DNA from: Hemerocallis citrina
Taxonomy: Eukaryota; Streptophyta; Magnoliopsida; Asparagales; Asphodelaceae
DNA length: 64,000 bases
Assembly (NCBI GenBank): GCA_017893485.1
Contig: CM030364.1
Span: forward strand, 244,665,818-244,729,817
Reading direction: 5' to 3'
Part shown: in pieces, positions 1 through 12,201 of the stretch
Position numbering within the stretch: the first letter of the stretch is position 1
Layout: each line of letters opens with the position of its first letter
Translations under genes and position numbers: made by a program
The notes under the pieces: model-generated
What the model was told of the DNA's origin: nothing
The model's input: the letters and a program-made list of their open reading frames with translations, nothing else
The model's database searches: none

Positions 1-306
1 CTGTGCGCCTTGTCCCTTTCCTTTGAGCTGCAACGCTGTCCTCCAGAGAGTTGTTGAGCAGGGCCACTGTTTGATCCGCTGAGTTGAAGGCTCCTGAGGG
101 CTTTTGACCTTTGGTTCTAACGGTTAGATTCCTGTCTCGACCTCCATTGTACGGAAGGTCCTTATGTGGCCGCAACTCTACCACCGGAGTATCTTGGCGC
201 TGCCTCTGTCCCATAGCCGCCCTGATGATCTCCCGGTGAGCCCTTTCAATCTCATGAGTGCCATCAATTGTGAGGCTCTTCGTTGGCGAGACCACTTGTT
301 TGTAGC

Positions 307-2158
307 TTATGTTGTCTCTGAGAGTAGTTGCAGGCTTAGGGGAGGGGATAGTGGCAGTGTTTGTTCTCTCTTGTCAAGCACGAATCTTACCAGATACGAC
401 TCCTCGAAGGAAAAAATTTTGGCGAAGAGCGGCATAAGAGAAATGTCAGTGCTCCTAATAAGAGCCCTCGCCGAGATTAGATCTGAGTGGCGTACCGTCT
501 TCTCATCTATCTCCTCCACCAGTCCCAAACTCCGCTACAATCTCTTGAATATCTTCTCTCTTCCAAAAGTGAAGTGGGATGTTATGAATCCAAATCCAAT
601 ATTGTTCTCCTTGAGGGAGCTCCGATCCGAAGGTTGGCGTCCACGTGCTGAAGTCAACTTGAAATGTCCAAAGTCGACAGTCCCTAGGCCAACAACCTCC
701 GTGACCTTCTCCGGCATTGGGAAAGAGACCAGAAATTGCAAATGGCATAACTTCTTTGCTACCCAATCGCCATGGGCATTCATAGGCCATTTCTCCACGA
801 GCACTTGCATCAGGTGAACCTCTGATGGCCTTCCAGCTCTGATTTTGGCAATTGCGCACCATTGTCGCAACCATCTTTCTTCACTTTTGATAATCTCCAG
901 ACTCCTTGTCAATCGGATCACCGTTGGGTTGTCCAGTGACCTCCCCCGGCTCACTGGTCGCTCTTCGTCACTTTTGGTCTCCACCACATTGGTGCATACG
1001 TAAGAGAGATGCCCCCACATCATACAGTTGAGGCACCGTACTTCTTTGGTACATTCACTCCTGAAGTGACCTAGGTCCCCGCAATTGAAGCACGGGGCCG
1101 GCTTACGTTTGCCCTTCCTCTGCTTCTTCTTGTGTTGGAGCTCATCGCCTTGGGGGTAAGTGGTTTTAGACTTTTGTTTGTTCCTCTTTCCCCTAACCAG
1201 AACCCACTACCCCTTTGTATCTTCACCGACGGAGTTCCCATCTTCCGTCATCCCGCCTGGCGTAGCCCTTCGTTGGTCTCGCTTGGCGTAGGATGTGGGA
1301 GCATGGTGCTCCACTGGTGTTGGGACTGCGAGCTATATGGTGGTGGGAATTGGTAGGGTGGTCGCGGCAGTTTGTATAGGTTCCTGGGGCTCCCTAAGGG
1401 AGCTGTGGTGATGGGAGGGGTTGGAAAGTTTATGTTGGTGTTATTGCAGTGAGGATTGTAGTGGTTGATGAAGTGGTTTATGGATTGGTTTGGTGTTTTT
1501 GTTGATAGGGGACTGATGTTGCTTGTGTGAACCAAGCTCATTGTCTCTCTGATTGTGATTGTGATGATGCTGGTAATGGTCCCTTTGTTGCTTACTCTGA
1601 TGTGTGCGGTGGGGAGAGTAGTAAGTTGTAACCCTGTAGTTCCTTTCTCTATTTCTTTCTTGAGAGTCCCTGAGGTTGTGTCTTTGGTAGACCACTGTGT
1701 TGTAGCGCTCTTGCGAGGGATGTCGGCTCAATGGCGGGGTTCTCTTCCGCCGTAACTGGCCTGTAGGAGGACCCCCTCTTTGGGCCCTCTCTCACACAGG
1801 CTACTCACCAGCGGGGCGGTGATGACCTGAGCCACTCCCCTCCTGCCTTGGACGCGCATTTTGATGTGCCCGTGGAGGGGAGAAAGCGAATCTGAGCCCT
1901 GAGGGTACACCCTCCGACCGGTTTGGTTGTAGGACAGGGAGTGAGTTAGGGTTTTCTTTTTGTTTATGGACATTAGGTTTTAAAGGGTCGGCATTTTGAG
2001 GTGTTGGGGGTGTAACATCGGAGAAGGGAGGAGGATGTGGAGGTGGAGTAACAGTCGGAGTGTGGCAGACCCTTTCTTTGGGTCCGCACCCACTCATCTC
2101 GAGTTCCGTCAGCATGATCGGTAGAAGAAGCTAGCCAAACAAGTGTGAAACTTGCCAA
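307..2158 (-). pseudogene. Broken zinc-knuckle / DUF4283-like retroelement ORF
   Basis: Reading the minus strand, a proline- and then histidine/glutamine/arginine-rich N-terminal part (about 2158-1250, in several frames) is followed by two CX2CX4HX4C zinc knuckles, CFNCGDLGHFRSEC (1092-1051) and CLNCMMWGHLSYVC (1035-994). Below them lies a stretch resembling the plant DUF4283 domain, with QFLVSFP near 740 and then YWIWIHNIPLHFW near 580. Such proteins are typical of plant LINE ORF1 or Gag-like retroelement products and bind nucleic acid. The tail jumps to a second frame at about 650-535 and back again, and a stop lies at 535-537, so the gene is dead. The knuckles precede the DUF4283-like part. 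A linked ORF2 would lie left of the window and is not visible. Confidence 0.6.
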
Positions 2159-2394
2159 AAACAGAGGGGTAGAAGGTTGGTTGTAGGGATGGTTGAGGTT
2201 AAGGTGAAGAGGGGTGTTGGGGTTCTAACAAGCAGATGCGAGTGAAGAAGAAGGTGGGGAAGAGGAGCAGGACTCGGCAGGGCATCAAGCTCGGAGAAGG
2301 AGGGGTTTATTGGCCGGGAGAATGGCTGGGGGTGATGTCGGAGGGGGTTCAGGAAAGGGGAGTTGGTAAGTCATAGTGATTCATAGTAATTCAT

Positions 2395-2456
2395 ACTCAA
2401 GGTTCGATCCCTGCAGGCATTTGAAAATAAATAAATATAAATATAAATATAAATAA
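2395..2456 (+). repeat. Possible short tRNA-like module with (ATAAAT)n tail
   Basis: GGTTCGATCC at 2401-2410 fits the pol III B-box consensus and is followed by an A-rich tail of ATAAAT-type repeats (2423-2456). This is the layout expected at the end of a tRNA-derived SINE. I cannot find a convincing A box, and no target duplication was identified, so this stays a weak call. Confidence 0.2.
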
Positions 2457-2460
2457 CAAC

Positions 2461-4130
2461 TGATGAAATTCCCCAAATTTTCCACATAATCTCCTAATTT
2501 TTCCTCCAAATATTTTTTTGTGTTTCAACTCCTTGTCTTAAGTCAATATAGAAATAAAGGTATTTTCGTCTTTGAAAAGTGAAAACAACAACACTTTTTT
2601 CTAAAAAACACCCAAAAATAAACTGAGTAGGCCATACTGTCTAGACAGAGCAAACTTAAGTAGGGTTATATGCCAAAAAAAAAAAAAATGAGTATGATTA
2701 TCTACCAAAGTGGTAAAACTCAGCGAAATTTACCCATTAAAAAACTTAAGAGAAGTTAATCTATTCGTTAACTATTCTTTTATTAATAAATATTAAATAT
2801 GGAAATTATTGGCTATCAAAACTTAAGAGAAGTTCATCACAATAATGTGTTCAACAAGCTTCTACACGTGTACTTGATTGATAAGTACGGTTCTTTTTGC
2901 AAATGTCGTTTTCATCAAATTCTTCCCTTCCACTTGTGTTCATTGGTAAAACTTACCCTCTAGATTATCTTCGCTCGTTCCAGCTGCACATCAAACGGGA
3001 AATCTTTCTTTCTTTGTCTATTTTCCCAACAATCGTGAACTACAGCTTGGATAAATGTGTGGTACTAAATGCACATTCTACAGAGAAAGATTTTTCTTTT
3101 CACTTACATACATTAATTTTAATGATTAAAGATTTTGACTCTTGGCTATGACTAACCATGCATGCATTCAAGATGACTCATGACTCATAAGATTGATTAC
3201 TACTTTAATATTTGAACTAGCAAGAACCGCGGCAGTGTTAATGAATATTTGAGTGTTTTCAAAGTTTAATGTAGCGTGTTTGTAATCAAGAAAAATGTAG
3301 TAAGCCTAACGCTGAAGTCTGTAGCAGATATAGTTACATAAAGTCATGTTTCCAAAGTAATGTTACAGGAGATGTTTGGTGGAGATAAGAAGAGTTTCAA
3401 CTGTGGTTTTAAGTAAATGCAATTGTGCCTGCAAAAGCTTATTCTGAAACATGAGGAAAAAACTTGGTGAAAATGAGAGAATGTAATTTTATGGTTTAAG
3501 CAAACCTCACATCTACAGTACAATTGTAGCGAATTAAAATGACAACAGGTAGATACAATTAGAGAAATATTTGTTGGATTGGTAGCAATATTTGTACATT
3601 ATGAAGATTGTTTTTACACACAGATAAATTGCAGTACTAATCACAATACCGAAGAAGATATATATAAAGTTTAACTACATAAAAGGTTGACAACAACAGC
3701 TGCAGTAGAAGACATGATGGAGCAAAGCAAGTCAAGAGTGGAGAAGAATAGCTGGTACAACTGAAAAATACAGTTACTATGTTTTTGTCTTTGATCAGCT
3801 GTAATTATTTTTGCAAATGAGCGTATTTTAGTAGTCAGCACTAGTTCATGTAAAATTAAATTGAAAAATAATGTGTCTAGTAGGTGAAAGGTCAAGTAGT
3901 TTACATCTGAAAGTTGGCACAATAAAGTAGGGTTAGATGAATTATAGAGATATTTTATATAGGAGATGCATCCCAAATAAATGAGGAGTTATAAAGAGGA
4001 TTGATATAAGTTTCTAATGAATGAGGTGCATCCGATAGAATGAATTTAAGCAAATATTTTTCAGGTTAATGAATATAGTGGTAAGTTGCTTAAATAGTAG
4101 TGATGCAAACATGTAAATACTTTTTGACAA
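2461..4130. other. AT-rich intergenic sequence, nothing recognised
   Basis: The short ORFs here (for example 2897-3151 plus and 3671-3976 minus) show no motif I know, and their composition matches the AT-rich background. I see no repeats, RNA genes or transposon termini. Confidence 0.5.
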
Positions 4131-4796
4131 ATCTATCTATCTCTAATATCTAATAATAATAATAATATTAATATTATTATTATTATTAATTATGATCTCT
4201 AATCTCTAATATTATGATGGGAGAGTTGGGGTGGTCATTTGTAGACATTCAACCCCATGCATCGCTCGTGCATAATTAATATAAAAGAGGTTTCAAGTTC
4301 GAGGTCAGACTACGTCGGAAATTTTACGTTTTAAAATATATATTTATTAAGACATGTGTCGCACGTGTAAATTACTAGTTATTATAATGGGAGAAGGCCT
4401 TAATGTCATTTGTAAATCTATCACCTTACGTTCGTCGCACGTGCAACTCCAACTCTCCCATTATACACTTTATTTAAATCTACCAACTGTGCACGTACAA
4501 CTCCAACTCTCCCATTATACTCTTTATATTACTTAAAAAACATATATATTTATTAACACATGCCTCACACGTGCTATATTATATTACTTTAAAAACTATA
4601 TATTTATTAAAATGTGCATCACACGTGCTAAATACTAGTAACTATTATAATGAGAGAGTTGAAGTTGTAGTGTTGTAAATCTATTAACTTACGTGCATCG
4701 CACGTGCAACTCCAACTCTCCCATTATACTTTTAAAAAATATTAACTTACATGCATCGCACTTGCAACAAAAACTCTTCCATTATACTCTTCATAC

Positions 4797-4834
<38 letters not shown>

Positions 4835-4891
4835 GATGTGCATCGCACGCGCCAATTATTAAAACGTGCATCACACGTGCTAAATACTAGT
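4131..4891 (+). mobile_element. Cluster of non-autonomous Helitron-like fragments
   Basis: Three places end in the Helitron-type sequence CTAG followed by T: 4375-4379, 4635-4639 and 4887-4891. Each is preceded by about ten AT-rich bases and a short GC hairpin built on the form CGTGC-ATC-GCACG (near 4352-4368, 4614-4628 and 4865-4879). Between them TATAATGGGAGAGTT-like blocks recur in both orientations. Established knowledge: Helitrons insert between A and T, start with TC and end with CTRR after a hairpin. The left end may be the TCTCTAATATC at about 4140. No Rep/helicase coding is present, so the copies are non-autonomous and appear tandem or nested. Confidence 0.45.
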
Positions 4892-4919
4892 CTTTATAAC
4901 TCCGCCATTGCCTGTCCCA

Positions 4920-6448
4920 AGCCAGGAATCCGGCCACAAACTGGGTAAGGAAAAGGATTGCGTTAGGTAGTTGATAGCAAACATAAAACTTTGTCAAATC
5001 CTATGAACATGAATCCTAAAAATATATGCGCAAATGCTAGGGCATTCTCTGGAAGCGATGTGTTGTGCTTCTCTCCAGGTGCTTCGAAAAATGTGCAAGG
5101 AACGTCGCACCGGCACTCCAGTGTGGTGAAAATGGACAAGGGTTCCTGCACCAATTTGGACGTGTGTAGGTAAAGAAGTTAGTCCAAAAAAATTGGCTTA
5201 AGTTAGTGACTTGAAATATAGGAACATTGACAGAAAAATACATAGAACTAGTCGATATCATGATTAGAAGGAATATTAATATAGCTTTTTTATAAGGAAC
5301 AAAGTGGGTAGGGGAGAAAGCTAAAGAGATAGATGGTTATAAATTATAATATACATGTAAAATTAGAAATAGAAATGAAGTAGGAATTTCAGTTGATAAG
5401 AAATTTAAAGAAGATGTAGTACGTGTTAATAGGAAAAAAGATAGAATAATACCAATTAAGTTTGTATTGTAGGGGGGGGGGGGGGGGATGGGGGTATAAA
5501 ATCATTAGTGCTTATGCACCCCAAGTAAGCTTAGATGCACAAGCTAAAAACAAAATTTGGGAATATATGGATAAGATAATTCAAGGAGTACGCTTCGGTG
5601 AGAAATTATTTATAGGAGGATATTTGGATAGATATGTAGGAGAAAATAACATGTGATATGAGAGGGTGCATGGAGGACATAGATTTGAAAATGAGAACGA
5701 TAATGGAGATACTCTATTAGATTTTGTTACTTCTTATGATCTTATACTAGCAAATACTTATTTTAGGAAGATGGAAAAATATTTGATAAAGTTTAAAAGT
5801 GTGGCAAATAAGCCAGATTGATTTTTTATTACTAGAAATGTAGATCACTTGACAGGTAAAGATTGTAAAGTTATACCCGGAGAGTGTTTAACCTTACAAC
5901 ATAGATTAATAGTGTTGGATGTTAAGATTGGTAAACACAATTGTGCGAGGAAGAAGACTAGGAACCTAAAAATTTGGTGGTGGAACTTGAAGGGTGAGAA
6001 ATTAGAGGTTTTTAGAGATAAAGTCCTTAAAGGAGTGACATAAAATTGGGAAGAGGAGACAAATGTGATGTAGTCTAAAATGACTTTGTGCATAAGAGAA
6101 ATCTCAAAGGAGACACTTAGAGAATCTAAAGGTAGACGGTTGCAAACTAAAGAAATATGGTGGTGGCAGGAAAAATCCAAAATATTGGAGAGAAAAAAGA
6201 TCAACCTTCAAAATATGACAAAAGAGTAGAAATGAAGAGGATTTGGAGAGATATAAGACCGTTAGAAAAGAACTTAAGAGAGCGGTAAGAGATGCAAAAG
6301 AAAAATTTTATGACGATCTATACACAAAATTAAGAATAAAAGAAGGAGAAAATAACATTTATAAGTTTTCTAAACAAAGGGATAAGAAAATAAAAGATTT
6401 GGATACAATTAGGTGTGTGAAGAGCGATGATTCAAGAGTCTTAGTAAA
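4920..6448 (+). pseudogene. Decayed LINE (non-LTR retrotransposon) ORF2, endonuclease part
   Basis: With frameshifts and stops allowed, the plus strand gives an apurinic/apyrimidinic-type endonuclease domain in order: NIGTLTEKYIELVDIMIRR (about 5220-5276), TKWVGEKAKEIDGYKL (near 5300-5345), ISAYAPQVSLDAQAKNKIW (5502-5560), a block reading KLFIGGYLDRYVGE (5605-5645), and RNVDHL near 5835 where a catalytic histidine is expected. A lysine/glutamate-rich linker typical of plant LINEs follows (6243-6450). Synthesis of DNA at a nicked target is the known role of such proteins. The reverse transcriptase is missing because the element stops abruptly at the fold-back element. Numerous stops show it is inactive. 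A 16-base G run at 5472-5487 interrupts the frame. Confidence 0.7.
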
Positions 6449-7150
6449 ACGGAAGCACCGGCCATTGGATTAAGTTCATCTTGATCTAATGGTTGTGATC
6501 TTCCCCGCCCATCTCCTTCTCTTCACTTAAGTGAGGATAGGGGTATCTTGGGGTTTTCACCCCCAATTAATTCTTCACCCCCTTTATTCTCTCACTCAGT
6601 ATCTTTTTGAACTAACAGTAGCCGTTGTTTCAAACAACGAATTTTCATAACCTAGGCCGTTGTTTGGTTTTCACCCCCAAATAACTCTTCACCTCCTTTA
6701 CCTCTCACTCACTGTATTTTTGAATGAACATAGCCGTTTTTTCAAGCAACGAATTTTTATAACCTAGGCTGTTATTTCAAACGACGACCTAGGTTATGAA
6801 AAGTCGTTGTTTGAAACAATGACTACTGTTCGTTCACAAAAATAAGTTTTAACGGAGAGCAAAAGTCGTTGTCTGAAACGAACAATAGCCATTGTTTCAA
6901 ACAACGACTTTTCATAACGTAGGTCGTTGTTTCAAACAATGGCCTAGGTTATAAAAAGTTATTGTTTGAAACAATGACTACTGTTATTTCCAAAAAACAG
7001 CGAGTGAGAGAGTGAAGGAGGTGAAGAGTTATTTGGGGGTGAAATCCCCAAAATACCCCTCTCCTCACTTAAGTGAAGAGAATGAGATGGGTGGAGAAGA
7101 TCACAGCCATTGGATGAAGATGAACTTGATCCAATGGTCGGGGCTTTCGT
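6449..7150. mobile_element. Fold-back / MITE-like element with about 180-bp inverted ends
   Basis: The left arm (6449 to about 6630) and the reverse complement of the right arm (7150 to about 6970) align along their length with roughly 85 percent identity by eye. Shared landmarks are CCATTGGAT, AAGTTCATCTT, TTCTCTTCACTTAAGTGAGG and TTTCACCCCCAA. The centre is filled with repeats of the palindrome GTTGTTTCAAACAAC in both orientations, separated by CCTAGG-centred AT-rich spacers. No protein is encoded. Flanks read GAGTCTTAGTAAA on the left and GAGTCTTTGCAAA on the right, a possible degenerate target duplication suggestive of a Mutator-type insertion. The family is not established. Confidence 0.6.
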
Positions 7151-7195
7151 TTGCAACGAGTCTTTGCAAACATATCTATTTGCAATGGAAGATTA

Positions 7196-7196
<1 letters not shown>

Positions 7197-7253
<57 letters not shown>
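7197..7253. repeat. (TA)n microsatellite
   Basis: An uninterrupted TA dinucleotide tract of about 28 units. The tyrosine-isoleucine ORFs read through it on both strands are artefacts of the repeat. Confidence 0.95.
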
Positions 7254-7254
<1 letters not shown>

Positions 7255-7256
<2 letters not shown>

Positions 7257-7510
7257 TGTTATAAGTTGCATTACCCATATTAGTAATTTACATGTACGAT
7301 TCACGTATTGATAAATATATTTCCTTCATATTAGTTATGTATGCGTGTACATGTAAGTTGGTATGTTCTCAAATGATAGTTCAAACTCTCCCATTGTAAT
7401 ATTAGGGATTAAAGATAGATCTTCCGACATGTGGCTTAAACTAACAAATTAAATATTTATATATAGCTGGTGAGGGAACTGAAAATATATTGCTTTCAAC
7501 ACTATGACCG
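7255..7510. other. Spacer with a Helitron-like remnant
   Basis: No gene is visible. The segment 7383-7420, read on the minus strand, resembles the block near 4195-4235 (both contain ATGGGAGAGTT preceded by CTAATATTA). It may therefore be the 5-prime part of a related Helitron-like element in the opposite orientation. Confidence 0.3.
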
Positions 7511-8378
7511 TGTAACACCCCGCAAAATTGAGTTATGATAATTTTGCCATGGGTGTTACGCACATATATTTTGTACTGTTACGAGTAATATCCGTAACGT
7601 ATTTTAATATAAATGTCCTATGTATTAATGCATTTCAATTATTTATATATTCTCTGCCTTCTCAAAATTCATTTTTATCATATTCTGAGCCAACTTAAAC
7701 ATTTATTTTAAGCTTTGTGTTTTTACGTACATTGTACGTGCTTTGAATACACGTGTCGATTACGTATACTCTACCGTTACGTGTAATATTATAAAATTTT
7801 CTGCGTGTTCAATTATTTATTTTATAACTTATTCGAATTCGTTACATAAATTGAAATTTCATTTTTTTACTCCTATTTTGACTCAAATATATTTTTACAT
7901 GTGCGGCACACGTTTTTTCTATACACGTGTTGATTATATTGTTGTATACATATATAGAATTAATGAAACATATTTTATATATTTTTTATTTTGATTGTTA
8001 TGGACATTTTTTCATTTTCTCGAATTTATTTTTGAATATTTATTAGCACGTGTTTTTTTATGCACGTGCAAATTGTGCAATTTTATTACAAAGTTGTGCA
8101 CTAAAAATTTCACTAGGCTATTTATACTAAATTTAATATGAGTATTTATTAAAAATAAGAATTTAAATGGAATAAAATAATAAAAGTGAAAATAAATAAG
8201 AAAGTGTACAAAACACGTACACACGTGCACACGTGCAATGTGCACTCTTTCAAAAATGGGTGCATATAGGAGAGAATGAGAGTGAGTGGGTTTGTGAGTG
8301 GTGTGAGTGAGTAGGGTGTGTGGGTGTATGAGTGAGTTAGTGGGTGGTTAGTTGCTATAACTACTCCCTAAATTCTCA

Positions 8379-8386
8379 TATAAATA
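8379..8386 (+). promoter_or_regulatory. LTR TATA box
   Basis: TATAAATA followed by CCCCC, in the same relative place as TATAAATA at 43572-43579 in the related LTR. It probably marks the U3/R promoter of the element. Confidence 0.5.
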
Positions 8387-10331
8387 CCCCCTATCCTAAC
8401 CACAAATGAACAAAAAAATAAATCGAACAAAAAAATAAATCAAACAAAAGAAAGACTCAAGAGAGGGGACTTGCTGATTTTTTAGCTTTTGGGGTTGGCA
8501 TAGAGGCTTGCGGGTTGTGCTTGTGGAGTCTCTTGGTGCTTTTGCTAAGGGATTCAACTACTAGGTCTTTTTGATGTGGGTATTTCTCCAACTTTCTAAT
8601 AATTTTATTAGTAGAATGCTAGATTGTAGAATGTATATGTGTAAATTGTTAGATGCATGATAGCCTATATAGATTGAGTATTCATATTTACATTATGTGT
8701 TGTTGACTAAATATGTGAAATAATGACATGATTGATTTGGGGACATTTTTAAGTTTCTATTTTAAGTTTTAGTTGCACTTCAGAAAATCATATATATTAA
8801 AATAGATGGAATTTATATGAGTATCTTGTATATGTCAAGAACATTCATTAAAATTTTATAATATTTGGATTTCGTTTACAATTTTAATAAAATCCAAACT
8901 TAGGACTAGTTGGCAGATTGGCTAGTTGCTGGAAATTTTTATCCATTTTGAATTTTGATCATTTCGGCATCTTAGATGCAGCATTCTGAGAAAGTTCAAA
9001 ACTAAGAAGTTTATTTAGGCTCGTTAAACTTTCTTTAGAGTCTAAGAAATCAATTTTCTATGAAGAATAGAATTTATAATGAATTTTACATGATTGAATA
9101 GTGGCAGTCTGTATAGCAAATCGACCCGACTGTGGATTTCAAAGAATTCAGGGTATAGACACAATATTTTGGAGAAACTTATAACTACAAAGTTATGGTG
9201 GACTTTTAAACCTTTAATTTGATCTAAAGAACACAAAGTTTCATCAAGTATAGAATTTTCTGTGATTTTTACAAGTAGCATGAGCTACTGTTTTCGGATT
9301 TTGAAACTAATGTTTTGCAAATGAATTTAGACGAAGTAATTGATGATGAATTTATATGATCTTAACTACAACGTTGTATTAGACACATTCAAGTTTTTTA
9401 TGACACTAAGAAATCTATTTTTGGAGTAGTATTGGAATTTATATGATTTTTACAATACCATTCGGTTGATGTCTCAAGTTGAGCATTCAAATAGTGGATT
9501 CTATGTATATGTTGTTATCTTGCAAAGAAGTTGATAGAGAAATAGCCTTGGATTATTGGTTAGTGCATGTGGCTTAGGATATTTGAGATTATAGGTTTGA
9601 GTCTTGGTGAGCTCGAATTTGGTAGTATTTACTATTTTTGAGTATGTTGGAAATATAAATTGACTTCTGGGGAAATGTTTTGATGGTAATTTATAAAAAA
9701 AAAATTGGGTTAATTGCCCCACTTAGATAAGGGATTGAACACATATTTTGTGATTGAATTTGAAGGATTTGAATAGAGATGATTTTAAAGGATATTAGTA
9801 TATTGGAGAATTAAGATTTAATGGAAATTGGTACAAATAATTTGGATTAAACTCCATATTTGAATTATTAATTTCAGTACATATTTGATAATTAAATTTG
9901 AGATATTAGAAAAGAGGTGATGTTCATTGAATTGAGGCGTTTGAAGTCCTATTGTAAAGGTTTGGAAGATTTTATCTAATTATTCGAGGATGACTAATTG
10001 GATGGAATGAATAAGAGACGAATTGAGTTTATGAATGAATAAAATTTGTAATTGATTATAAAAGAGGTTATGGATAGCTTGGAAATATTGTGAATATTTT
10101 GGAATGTGTGGATTCTAGAGGCTGAGCGAGACCCAGGGTACTGGCAAATTTGTGATTATGAAAGTTTGAGAAATTGCCACTGTGGGCTATTGTTCTCATG
10201 TGTTGATTTAAGTCTGGTAGGAGGTCAAGCCAGTTCTAGGTGATATTATTTTATGTTCGAACTTAAGGACAGGCACTAGAGGGAGATATGTTGAAGTATG
10301 GACAAACGTGAGTATGAGGACCTCATATGAT

Positions 10332-10655
10332 TGGCGGTGGGAGATTATCTTAAGAATTATCGGGATGTGAGGCATGATGTCCAAAATCGCTCGCGGTGTG
10401 GGATTTATCTTCAGAATTGTCGGGATCTAGGCGACGCTCATGGGATATTTGTGTGATAAGGTACCATATGACTTGCGGTGTGAGTTTCTTCTCCAGAATT
10501 ATCGGGGTGTGAGGCATGATGTCAAAAAATCACTCGCGGTGGGAGAACGAATCTCAAGAATTATTGGGGTTATGGCTCGCGGTGTGGGTTTCGTCTCCAG
10601 AATTATCGGGGTTATGGCTTGAGATTGGAGAACGATTCTCAAGAATTATTGGGGC
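10332..10655 (+). repeat. Degenerate tandem repeat inside the LTR
   Basis: About six imperfect copies of a unit containing TCGCGGTGTGGG, then TCTCCAGAATTATCGGGG, spaced irregularly (roughly 45-75 bases). The homologous place in the LTR at 43030-46397 has no such expansion, so the duplication arose in this copy or subfamily. Confidence 0.5.
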
Positions 10656-11211
10656 GGTAATAGATACTCACAGGATATATAAACCTTACATTAGTTACCG
10701 TAGTAGGATTTCATAACGAGAGGTTGAACCCTATAATAAGGAGTACGATAAGGGCTTGCCCTCAGACCTATATAGTATGGGATACATAGAATCCGAACAA
10801 TTATGCATTAGTGTCATCGTAGTGTAATGTCTGCATTAGGCATTAAGTTCATATCATACACTAACATGTTTAGGATAGTCACCTTTCACATTTTGTTTCA
10901 CATTCAAGTTTGTGCTTGCTAAAATAGAAGAATCGCTATATTATAGCATTGTGTCCGTTGTATGCAACTGACGTGCCCAAAGTTTCCTAGTTACAGGATT
11001 GAATTTGGTATGGACTTGAATTCGATGTGATAGGTTGTCACGAGATTGAAGAGCTTTCATTAACATATGTTGTATTGTACTTATTTATTTCCATTGTGCT
11101 ATTGTAAAATAACAATGTTGTAAATGCAAAATTTTAAATTTCTTGTATTTTTGTACGAAGTAGAAGTAGAAGATCATGTTTGTGCTATGAATTACCTATG
11201 TTTAGACTGAA

Positions 11212-11600
11212 CACTACTAAACACAACAGATATCCCCGCGTTGTTTTTGACCTATCCTGGCATTTTTAAACACCGTGATAAATCGTAGCGGCGCTTCCGA
11301 AATCGCCACTAGAAACGCCGCTATAGCAAGCGTGAGACAGCTTGGGAATCCCGGCGTATTTTAGGAATGCAATTGTAGCCATGTCTATCCCAATGTTTTT
11401 ATTAAAAATACCCGGATAGAGAGTTTATTTAACAAAAGAAAAAAAAAACCTATCCCAGTGTTTGTTTTTGGTCAAAAACGCCGAGATAGGTTTTTTTATA
11501 TATTTTAAATGGTATATCCTGACGTTTCTGTCCAAAAACACTGGGATAGGGGTATTTTTTAAAAAATAAAATAATTTTTTTAAATATTTTTTTTAATTAG
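11212..11600. mobile_element. Class II (CACTA-like) remnant with subterminal repeats
   Basis: Starts CACTACTAAACAC at 11212, followed by repeated inverted and direct copies of a motif resembling CCTATCCCAGTGTTTTTG and AAAACGCCGGGATAGG (11243-11560). Clusters of short subterminal repeats next to a CACTA start are typical of CACTA transposons. No matching TAGTG end with a 3-bp duplication was found, so the call is tentative. Confidence 0.35.
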
Positions 11601-11884
11601 CCATTATTACAATTTTCGAAAAAAAAGGAAATACAGCAAGTGAGAAATTTTATAATATATTAAATAATGATTAAATAAAATAAAATATGGACATTTAAGC
11701 TGGTGATAAAATAATTAAGTTGTGCAAACCTCTAAGCTTTGAAACATATACCAAGCTTTAAAACCATGAGTAGGAGCTAGCGTATTCAGACTTTCAAGTA
11801 GGATATTAGTGGTTCCGGCCAGTGGAGACATATATCCAAAGAGTGTGCATTTATGGTAATACATATATAACACATGTGAATGTT
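11601..11884. other. AT-rich spacer, nothing recognised
   Basis: Non-coding sequence between the class II-like remnant and Copia element B. No motif or gene is visible. Confidence 0.5.
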
Positions 11885-11889
11885 CTTAT

Positions 11890-12201
11890 TGTTGGGATTT
11901 GGGCGTCAATAAACACCCGTTGTCGCAGTGGAACTAAATAGAGCAATGTGGAAGTCGAAGAAATGAGACGAATCAATTGAGCAAGCAAGTATATCCACCA
12001 ATCCAACACAAACATAACGAGAATTTATTCCGGTTAGCTTTCGCTTAATCCGGGGGGAAATATAGGGAGATCTGATATTCAGCTAGAAGAGATTACAAGG
12101 AGTTTATGATTCACTTAATACAAGGAATTAAACTCACTCACCAAGAACTATCTCTCTCTCAAGCCTCTCTTTGCAATGGAGAAAATATCAATGAAGTAAT
12201 C
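11890..12201 (-). repeat. Element B LTR (left copy, first piece)
   Basis: Matches 24186-24500 almost collinearly. Interrupted at TAATC (12197-12201), where element A inserted. Confidence 0.85.

Larger units (their letters stand above)
7511..11211 (+). mobile_element. Long Gypsy-type LTR, truncated at its right end
   Basis: The sequence opens with TGTAACACCCCG, the usual start of a class of long plant Gypsy LTRs. It is collinear over much of its length with the solo LTR at 43030-46397. Both share a TATAAATACCCC promoter, a block GGGCTTGCCCTC (10749 onward and 45893 onward), ACTGACGTGCCCA (10968 and 46132) and TTGTACGAAGTAG near the end. The expected GGGTGTTACA terminus is absent. Instead the homology stops just before a class II-like remnant at about 11212. 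No internal coding region is adjacent, so it is a solo or truncated LTR. The lineage could be Tekay/Del, which has LTRs of this size, but no coding domain confirms this. Confidence 0.6.

Noticed and set aside
164..817. 217-residue plus-strand ORF
   Set aside because: It is the shadow of the minus-strand zinc-knuckle/DUF4283-like ORF and shows no domain of its own.
7012..7278. Proteins with long YIYIYI tails
   Set aside because: They are translations of TA microsatellites on both strands.
11212..11811. A complete CACTA element ending in TAGTG at 11807-11811
   Set aside because: The flanks do not give a 3-bp duplication and the ends do not match beyond five bases.
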